A stretch of DNA of 5,292 nucleotides from Gallionellaceae bacterium (GTDB lineage: Bacteria > Pseudomonadota > Gammaproteobacteria > Burkholderiales > Gallionellaceae): positions 1 to 5,292 of the forward strand of contig JAITMU010000083.1 in assembly GCA_031277195.1 (NCBI GenBank). Reading direction: 5' to 3'. Shown piece after piece: positions 1-5,292 of the stretch. Position numbers and translations under genes: made by a program. The number at the start of each line of letters is the position of its first letter. Position 1 is the first letter of the stretch. The notes beneath the pieces are model-generated. The model was given only the letters and a program-made list of their open reading frames with translations, was not told the origin of the DNA and ran no database searches.

Positions 1-1
1 G

Positions 2-235
2 CGCCGCAACAATCTCGAATACGAAGCCAAACGCGCCAGTGGCCGCCTGAGACCGCTTGAAGTCGTGTTACTGCGCGCTGGCACGGGCGAGGCTTATCAT
101 CGTCATATTGTCGAAAAGAAACGGCAGCGCGAGGCGCAAGTCAAAGTGCTTGCGCTGCAAAATGCTGACGAATGCGATTTCGATTTCACGCCTTTTGAAT
201 TGCAAAATGCGCGCCTCACAACTGAAAATCGGTAG
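2..235 (+). CDS. C-terminal fragment, probable GH3-type acyl-adenylating/amide synthetase
   Basis: The reading frame is open from the window edge to a TAG at 233-235 and gives 77 residues, so only the end of the protein is visible. The part rich in conserved-looking residues is EYEAKRASGRLRPLEVVLLR, followed by a short AYHRHIV stretch and REAQVKVLAL. From memory this matches the C-terminal end of bacterial proteins named GH3 auxin-responsive promoter family, where an N-x-x-Y-x-x-K-R-x-S-G-R-L block precedes a Q-R-E-x-Q-F-K block. Plant GH3 enzymes adenylate a carboxylic acid and join it to an amino acid; the role of bacterial members is mostly unknown. The adenylation and ATP-binding core lies outside the window, so the family call rests on the tail alone. 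The gene overlaps the next one by 29 bases, which argues for one operon. The last ten or so residues look like a non-conserved tail. It could be another family. Confidence 0.55.
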   Translation, partial: RRNNLEYEAKRASGRLRPLEVVLLRAGTGEAYHRHIVEKKRQREAQVKVLALQNADECDFDFTPFELQNARLTTENR

Positions 236-1313
236 CGCCCCCATCGCCTTCCGCCTGTCTTTCGGCCACGCTTCCGCCACACGCAAGCGCGCGGAGAATG
301 TGCTGGTCGAAGTGCGCGACGCCGCAGGCCATTACGGCCTCGGCGAAGGGTGCCCGCGCCCTTATGTCACTGGCGAAGATGTGCCCGGCGCGTTGCGTTT
401 TCTGAGAGAACATCAGGATGCGCTCTCGGCGCTCGAAGATTTATCCAGTCTCAAAGCCTGGATCGCAACCCACACCGCCATCATCGACCAGAATCCCAGC
501 GCCTTTTGCGCCGTCGAACTGGCATTGATTGATCTGTTTGCGCGACAGGCCGGACAGGATGTTGAAACCTTCCTTGGCATCGAACGCACGATCAATCCGA
601 TCAGCGTCAGCGCCGTCTACGGCACTGGCAACACTGTCGTTTTTCGCCTGCAAGCGGCGCTGTTCGCGCTCTACGGAATGCGTGACGCAAAGCTGAAACT
701 CAGCGGCGATCTTGCCCGCGACCTTGCCCGTACACAATCGCTCGCGCGCGGCGGACATCTGCGTCTCGATGCCAACAATCTCTGGCGCGATGCCGAAGCC
801 GCATTGCCCGCGCTTGCCGCGCTCGCGCCTTATGCCTGGGCAATAGAAGAACCCATCCAGCCGCGCGACTGGCCTGGCCTGACGCGCATCGCGCGTGAAA
901 CCGGACTTGCCATCATTCTCGATGAAAGCCTGCTGCGCCTCGACGATCTCGATGCCATGCCCAAAGACATCGCCATCCTTCCCAATCTGCGCGTCTCCAA
1001 ACAAGGCGGTCTGCTGCGCTCGCTTGAGTTGTTATCGCGTGTTGACGGCTCAGTGATCGTCGGCGCGCAGGTCGGCGAAACCAGCATCCTCGCCCGCGCC
1101 GGTCTCGCGCTCGCGCATGCGGCAGGCAACAAACTCAAAGGGTGTGAATGCGCTTATGCGCCGCTGCTGTTGTCGCGCGACGCAGCAACGCCCAGTCTGG
1201 GATTTGGACGTGGCGGGCATATTCGCAAAACCTGCGCCACAAATCAGCACGGCTTCGGCCTCACGCCAACATCCGTTATGCGAAACGCATTTTCAAACGA
1301 GAGGGCAATTTGA
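207..1313 (+). CDS. Enolase-superfamily enzyme, muconate lactonizing/dipeptide epimerase subgroup
   Basis: A 368-residue protein, the normal length for this family, likely cytoplasmic. An N-terminal capping domain (about 1-120) is followed by the TIM barrel. Catalytic residues of the MLE subgroup are visible: a KxK motif (K162, K164) on strand 2, metal ligands D188 in RLDANNLW, E214 in AIEEP and D239 in ILDES, and the opposing base K265 in RVSKQGG. A VGETSILARAG segment lies near the barrel end. Such enzymes abstract an alpha proton next to a carboxylate through a Mg-stabilised enolate, giving epimerisation, racemisation, cycloisomerisation or dehydration. The DxD motif that binds the substrate ammonium group in classical L-Ala-D/L-Glu epimerases is not evident; the corresponding stretch reads CECAYAPLLL (C313-L322), so the substrate is unknown. 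ATG 207 is chosen because the first family strand begins just after it; the frame stays open upstream to an ATG at 57, but that stretch overlaps the preceding gene and looks non-family. No clear ribosome binding site precedes ATG 207. Confidence 0.92.
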   Translation: MRASQLKIGSAPIAFRLSFGHASATRKRAENVLVEVRDAAGHYGLGEGCPRPYVTGEDVPGALRFLREHQDALSALEDLSSLKAWIATHTAIIDQNPSAFCAVELALIDLFARQAGQDVETFLGIERTINPISVSAVYGTGNTVVFRLQAALFALYGMRDAKLKLSGDLARDLARTQSLARGGHLRLDANNLWRDAEAALPALAALAPYAWAIEEPIQPRDWPGLTRIARETGLAIILDESLLRLDDLDAMPKDIAILPNLRVSKQGGLLRSLELLSRVDGSVIVGAQVGETSILARAGLALAHAAGNKLKGCECAYAPLLLSRDAATPSLGFGRGGHIRKTCATNQHGFGLTPTSVMRNAFSNERAI

Positions 1314-1315
1314 TG
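1301..1315 (+). promoter_or_regulatory. Ribosome binding site and TGATG stop/start junction of the hydrolase gene
   Basis: A GAGGG stretch at 1301-1305 lies seven bases before ATG 1313. The TGA of the enolase-superfamily gene (1311-1313) shares its A with this ATG. This fixes the start of the hydrolase gene, although its frame is open further upstream (ATG at 1148), and it suggests translational coupling. Confidence 0.8.
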
Positions 1316-3022
1316 TCTGACCAGCAAAAAATTGCTGTACGCCTCGCGGTGGCGCTGACATGTTTGGTTCTGACGGGATGTCACTCATTGACCGATACCG
1401 TGGCGCAGGCCTTCTTTCTACCCAAAGATGGGCGACCGGCAAACCATGCGGTGGAAACTCGGCGCGACGCCGGTTTCACGACTACGGATGGCGTCACTTT
1501 GCTTGCGGATGTTCATCGCCCGAAAGGCATAAAGAAAACACCTACCCTGCTCATACGCATTCCCTTCTCGAATACCTGGTGGAATGTGCTGAGATCAGAT
1601 TCAATTTCGCGCTACTGGGCAGCGCGAGGTTACACCGTCGTCGTTCAAGGAACGCGCGGGCGCTATCGATCTGGCGGCGATTTCTATCCGATGAAATTTG
1701 AACGCCAGGATGGCATTGAAACACTGCAATGGATCGCTCGGCAAAGCTGGTACGACGGCCACATCGGCATGTGGGGCGGATCGGCCTTCGGGCAAACCCA
1801 ATGGATCATCGCGGATCAGACCAATCCTGGTGTTGACGCTTTTTTCATCCAGATCGCTTCGACGGATTTTGCGCATGTATTTCACGTCGATGGCGCGTTT
1901 GCGCTGGAATCTGCGCTCTACTGGGCATTACAGAGTCATGGCGAGAAAGACATCAAGGTCGATTACGCCCAGCTTGACCAAGGGGCTCGCGGCCTGCCCG
2001 TGATTGACGCGGATAATCGCGCCTGTTGCGACGTGCCATTTTTCAACGATTGGGCGCTCAACGCGCCGGACAGCGCTTACTGGAAAGAGGTGGACGGCGA
2101 AAATCAGGCAGCCAGGACAAGCGTGCCCGTCTTGTTGTTGGCGGGTTGGTATGATCCTTTTTTGCGTACCATGCTGCAGGATTTCGCGACATTGCGCACG
2201 CGAGCGCAGAACAGCCACCTTGTCATCGGACCTTATGCCCACGCCGAAGCGATCAAATGGCCGGACAGCAACATGGCGGAAAATTATCGTTTCGGCAGCG
2301 TAGACCCCGCGCTTCGCTGGTATGACCATCAATTTGGATTAAGCGATGCGCCGCTCGACATGGCTCCGGTGCGCCTGTTCGTGCTGGGGGAAAACCGCTG
2401 GCGGGATGAGCAGGAGTGGCCTCTGGCGCGAACGCGCTGGACGAATTTTCACCTGACGGAAAAAGGCGGATTGACGGAAGCGTTACCCGCAGGCGTCATC
2501 TCGGACAGTTTTATTTACGATCCGCTCGACCCCGTGCCGACGGCTGGAGGCGCGATGCTGGGCTACCGCTCAGGAATAAAACGTCAGAATGACATCGAAG
2601 CGCGACCGGATGTGCTGAGCTACACCAGCACGCCGCTTGACACAGCACTGGAAGCGACAGGCCCTCTGAAAGCCAGCCTATGGGTGTCCACCGACGCGCC
2701 ATCGACGGATTTCACTGTGAAGCTCGTCGATGTATTCCCCGATGGCCGCGCTTACAATCTGGCAGACGGCATTTTGCGACGCACCTATAATCCAGGCGAA
2801 CCAACGCTCATCGAGATAGACCTTGCCGCAACCAGCGTGGTGTTCGGCCAAGGACATCGCATCCGCGTCGAAATATCGAGCAGCAACTATCCGCGTTTTG
2901 ATCGCAACCCAAACACAGGCGAATCGTCAATCACTGCAACGCGAACACAAATAGCCCATCAAACCCTCTGGCACGACACCGAGCGGCCTTCTCATATTGT
3001 GTTGCCGGTGATTCCCAGATGA
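1313..3022 (+). CDS. CocE/NonD-family (S15-like) serine hydrolase, predicted lipoprotein
   Basis: A 569-residue alpha/beta hydrolase of the X-Pro dipeptidyl-peptidase/cocaine esterase family, of typical length. Residues 1-23 form a lipoprotein signal peptide: a charged start, a hydrophobic stretch, and lipobox LTGC with C23 as the acylated cysteine. The mature protein is therefore probably membrane-anchored in the envelope. The hydrolase domain covers about 50-340 with the helical cap inside it. Nucleophile S157 sits in GMWGGSAFG, the acid D281 in AGWYDPF and the base H310 in IGPYAH. The C-terminal jelly-roll domain (about 350-569) shows its usual DFTVKLVDVFPDG and GHRIRVEISSSNYPRF blocks. 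Members cleave esters or amides, including acyl-amino acids and X-Pro peptides; the substrate cannot be read from sequence. Two positions differ from cocaine esterase: F85 where a Tyr donates an oxyanion-hole hydroxyl, and A158 where a Tyr follows the nucleophile. It is coupled to the upstream enolase-superfamily gene by a TGATG junction. It ends one base before the stop of the convergent ettA. Confidence 0.93.
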   Translation: MSDQQKIAVRLAVALTCLVLTGCHSLTDTVAQAFFLPKDGRPANHAVETRRDAGFTTTDGVTLLADVHRPKGIKKTPTLLIRIPFSNTWWNVLRSDSISRYWAARGYTVVVQGTRGRYRSGGDFYPMKFERQDGIETLQWIARQSWYDGHIGMWGGSAFGQTQWIIADQTNPGVDAFFIQIASTDFAHVFHVDGAFALESALYWALQSHGEKDIKVDYAQLDQGARGLPVIDADNRACCDVPFFNDWALNAPDSAYWKEVDGENQAARTSVPVLLLAGWYDPFLRTMLQDFATLRTRAQNSHLVIGPYAHAEAIKWPDSNMAENYRFGSVDPALRWYDHQFGLSDAPLDMAPVRLFVLGENRWRDEQEWPLARTRWTNFHLTEKGGLTEALPAGVISDSFIYDPLDPVPTAGGAMLGYRSGIKRQNDIEARPDVLSYTSTPLDTALEATGPLKASLWVSTDAPSTDFTVKLVDVFPDGRAYNLADGILRRTYNPGEPTLIEIDLAATSVVFGQGHRIRVEISSSNYPRFDRNPNTGESSITATRTQIAHQTLWHDTERPSHIVLPVIPR

Positions 3023-3023
3023 T

Positions 3024-4688
<1,665 letters not shown>

Positions 4689-4738
4689 GACTTTTGAAGG
4701 TGAATAAGACGAAGGGCGAGTTTAACCCAGAGGGACGC

Positions 4739-4762
4739 AAGACGTAAGTTGGAAGACGTAAG
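4739..4762. repeat. Two direct copies of AAGACGTAAG
   Basis: AAGACGTAAG occurs at 4739-4748 and 4753-4762, a 14-base period. It lies 51 bases upstream of ettA in non-coding DNA. It may be a remnant of a tandem repeat or a pair of binding half-sites. No function can be assigned. Confidence 0.6.
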
Positions 4763-4780
4763 AACTTGCCATGACACGCT

Positions 4781-4800
4781 ACCTATCCGGGTTGATAGGT
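4781..4800. repeat. Perfect inverted repeat ACCTATC-N6-GATAGGT
   Basis: Seven-base perfect arms at 4781-4787 and 4794-4800 flank a six-base centre. No T-run follows on either strand, so it is a poor intrinsic terminator. It lies between the divergent ettA and mqsR and could be an operator or an RNA hairpin. The outer ACCT...AGGT resembles the half-sites of the Escherichia coli MqsA operator (AACCT, short spacer, AGGTT), but the spacing here is much wider. Confidence 0.55.
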
Positions 4801-4841
4801 GTTGCTGTTGCGTCCGCTGATTTATCGTCGCTCACCATGCA

Positions 4842-4861
4842 AAGCGCGGTTTATAGCGCTT
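4842..4861. repeat. Inverted repeat AAGCGC-N8-GCGCTT next to the mqsR -35 box
   Basis: Six-base arms at 4842-4847 and 4856-4861 are separated by GGTTTATA. The right arm runs two bases into the TTGACC -35 box of the predicted mqsRA promoter. It could be an accessory operator, but arms this short also arise by chance. Confidence 0.35.
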
Positions 4862-4888
4862 GACCTGAATTTATGGAATCCATAAAAT
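4860..4888 (+). promoter_or_regulatory. Predicted sigma70-type promoter of mqsRA
   Basis: TTGACC at 4860-4865 (five of six to the -35 consensus) and TAAAAT at 4883-4888 (five of six to the -10 consensus) are separated by exactly 17 bases. Transcription would start around 4893-4896, at or next to the mqsR ATG at 4893. No ribosome binding site precedes that ATG, which fits a leaderless message. Confidence 0.7.
4870..4886. promoter_or_regulatory. Palindromic operator candidate TTTATGG-AAT-CCATAAA
   Basis: Perfect seven-base arms at 4870-4876 and 4880-4886 surround a three-base centre. The site fills most of the promoter spacer and covers four bases of the -10 box, so a bound dimer would block RNA polymerase. 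MqsA antitoxins repress their own operon through a C-terminal helix-turn-helix binding palindromes, so this is the best candidate operator. Its sequence differs from the Escherichia coli MqsA site. Confidence 0.65.
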
Positions 4889-4892
4889 CGAC

Positions 4893-5198
4893 ATGGAAAA
4901 AAGACGGCCTCATTACAGACTGGAAGCGATTAAGGCGGTTGTTGCTATCGGTGGCTCAACAGCGTTCACGAATGCCGCTCTACGCGGAGTGAAAGCAATG
5001 AAGATTTCTTCTGCGGAAGCGATCAGCGTAGTTCTGGCACTGGAAAATCGCCATTTCTACAAAAGCATGACCACCCATGACGACCACCGGATTTGGCAGG
5101 ATGTGTACCACGCACTCTGTTCAAATGGACGTTGGGCTTATATCAAACTCACCCTGCGCGATGACGGCGCAGTAGTCATCCAATTCAAGGAGATTTGA
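4893..5198 (+). CDS. mqsR: Type II toxin MqsR, mRNA interferase
   Basis: A 101-residue protein closely resembling Escherichia coli MqsR (98 residues), including the near-identical start MEKRxPHxRL, the central FYKSMTT-x-x-DH-x-IWQDVY block and the end FKE. MqsR is a RelE/YoeB-fold, ribosome-independent endoribonuclease that cuts mRNA mainly at GCU and is neutralised by MqsA. The residues linked to catalysis in Escherichia coli (K56, Q68, Y81, K96) correspond here to K57, Q69, Y83 and K99, so the toxin looks active. Its own coding sequence has four GCT sites (4944, 4954, 4977, 5136), so its message could be a target. ATG 4893 is the first start in frame, an in-frame TGA lies at 4866-4868, and the conserved family N-terminus starts there. 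The toxin comes first and mqsA follows after one base, the usual mqsRA order. It looks less GC-rich than the upstream operon, which may indicate horizontal gain. Confidence 0.96.
   Translation: MEKRRPHYRLEAIKAVVAIGGSTAFTNAALRGVKAMKISSAEAISVVLALENRHFYKSMTTHDDHRIWQDVYHALCSNGRWAYIKLTLRDDGAVVIQFKEI
5187..5193 (+). promoter_or_regulatory. Strong ribosome binding site of mqsA inside the mqsR 3' end
   Basis: AAGGAGA lies six bases before ATG 5200 and is formed by the last codons of mqsR. In contrast, mqsR has no visible ribosome binding site. This would favour antitoxin over toxin synthesis from the shared message. Confidence 0.8.
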
Positions 5199-5199
5199 A

Positions 5200-5292
5200 A
5201 TGGAAACCAGGATAAAACAGCGGAAACCACGCTATTGTTTGCAGTGCGATAACGGCACGATACTGGAATACGATACGCGCGACGTGCACGAC
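5200..5292 (+). CDS. mqsA: Antitoxin MqsA, N-terminal part (cut by window end)
   Basis: The first 31 residues are visible, and the frame is still open at the window end. They contain a CxxC pair (C13, C16) in YCLQCDNGTILEYDTRDV. This fits the N-terminal zinc-binding domain of MqsA-type antitoxins, where CPxCxxGxM/L begins the toxin-binding domain. A second CxxC and the C-terminal HTH_3/XRE-like DNA-binding domain are expected beyond the window. In known systems the N-terminal domain binds MqsR and the C-terminal domain represses the operon. About ten basic residues precede the first cysteine, a slightly longer start than in Escherichia coli MqsA, where the cysteine is the third residue. The start is fixed by AAGGAGA at 5187-5193 and by the one-base gap after the mqsR stop. 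Identification rests on the CxxC motif and the position behind mqsR. Confidence 0.85.
   Translation, partial: METRIKQRKPRYCLQCDNGTILEYDTRDVHD

Noticed and set aside
57..206. N-terminal extension of the enolase-superfamily gene to ATG 57
   Set aside because: The 50 extra residues look unlike the family and overlap a better reading frame with GH3-like sequence. The family's first strand starts just after ATG 207.
441..1004. 187-codon minus-strand frame inside the enolase-superfamily gene
   Set aside because: It is a shadow of the plus-strand gene, whose catalytic motifs are all present, and it has no recognisable protein features of its own.
1148..1312. N-terminal extension of the hydrolase gene to ATG 1148
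   Set aside because: It would lie within the enolase-superfamily gene and hide the lipoprotein signal peptide that starts cleanly at ATG 1313 behind a GAGGG site.
4689..4892. A small gene or RNA gene in the ettA-mqsR intergenic region
   Set aside because: No frame with a start and ribosome binding site, and no tRNA-like or known riboswitch pattern could be seen. Only short repeats and the mqsRA promoter are supported.

Overview
The window looks like chromosomal DNA of a moderately GC-rich Gram-negative bacterium, most likely a proteobacterium (beta or gamma). EttA closely resembles the proteobacterial form, the secreted hydrolase has a lipoprotein signal peptide, and the last genes are an MqsR/MqsA pair. 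The lineage is inferred from protein character only and was not tested by search.

Bases 1-3022, plus strand: a tightly packed operon fragment. It holds the 3' end of a gene whose product resembles the C-terminus of bacterial GH3-type acyl-adenylating/amide synthetases, an enolase-superfamily enzyme of the muconate lactonizing type overlapping it by 29 bases, and a lipoprotein of the CocE/NonD (S15-like) serine hydrolase family coupled through a TGATG stop/start junction. If the GH3 call is right, the three genes could form an acyl-amino-acid or amide pathway: conjugation, epimerisation or racemisation, and hydrolysis at the envelope. That is an inference.

Bases 3024-4688, minus strand: a complete ettA, the ABC-F translational throttle ATPase. 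It converges on the hydrolase gene with one base between the two stop codons.

Bases 4689-4892: a short intergenic region with a 10-bp direct repeat, two inverted repeats, a 17-bp palindrome and a good sigma70-type promoter for the next genes.

Bases 4893-5292, plus strand: a type II toxin-antitoxin pair, mqsR (complete) followed by mqsA (cut by the window end). The palindrome overlaps the spacer and -10 box, as expected for autoregulation. The predicted transcription start falls almost on the mqsR start codon, which suggests a leaderless toxin message.

I found no RNA gene, insertion sequence or CRISPR array. The families are known. The least ordinary points are the gene combination of the first operon, unusual residues at key sites of its enzymes, and the mqsRA promoter architecture.
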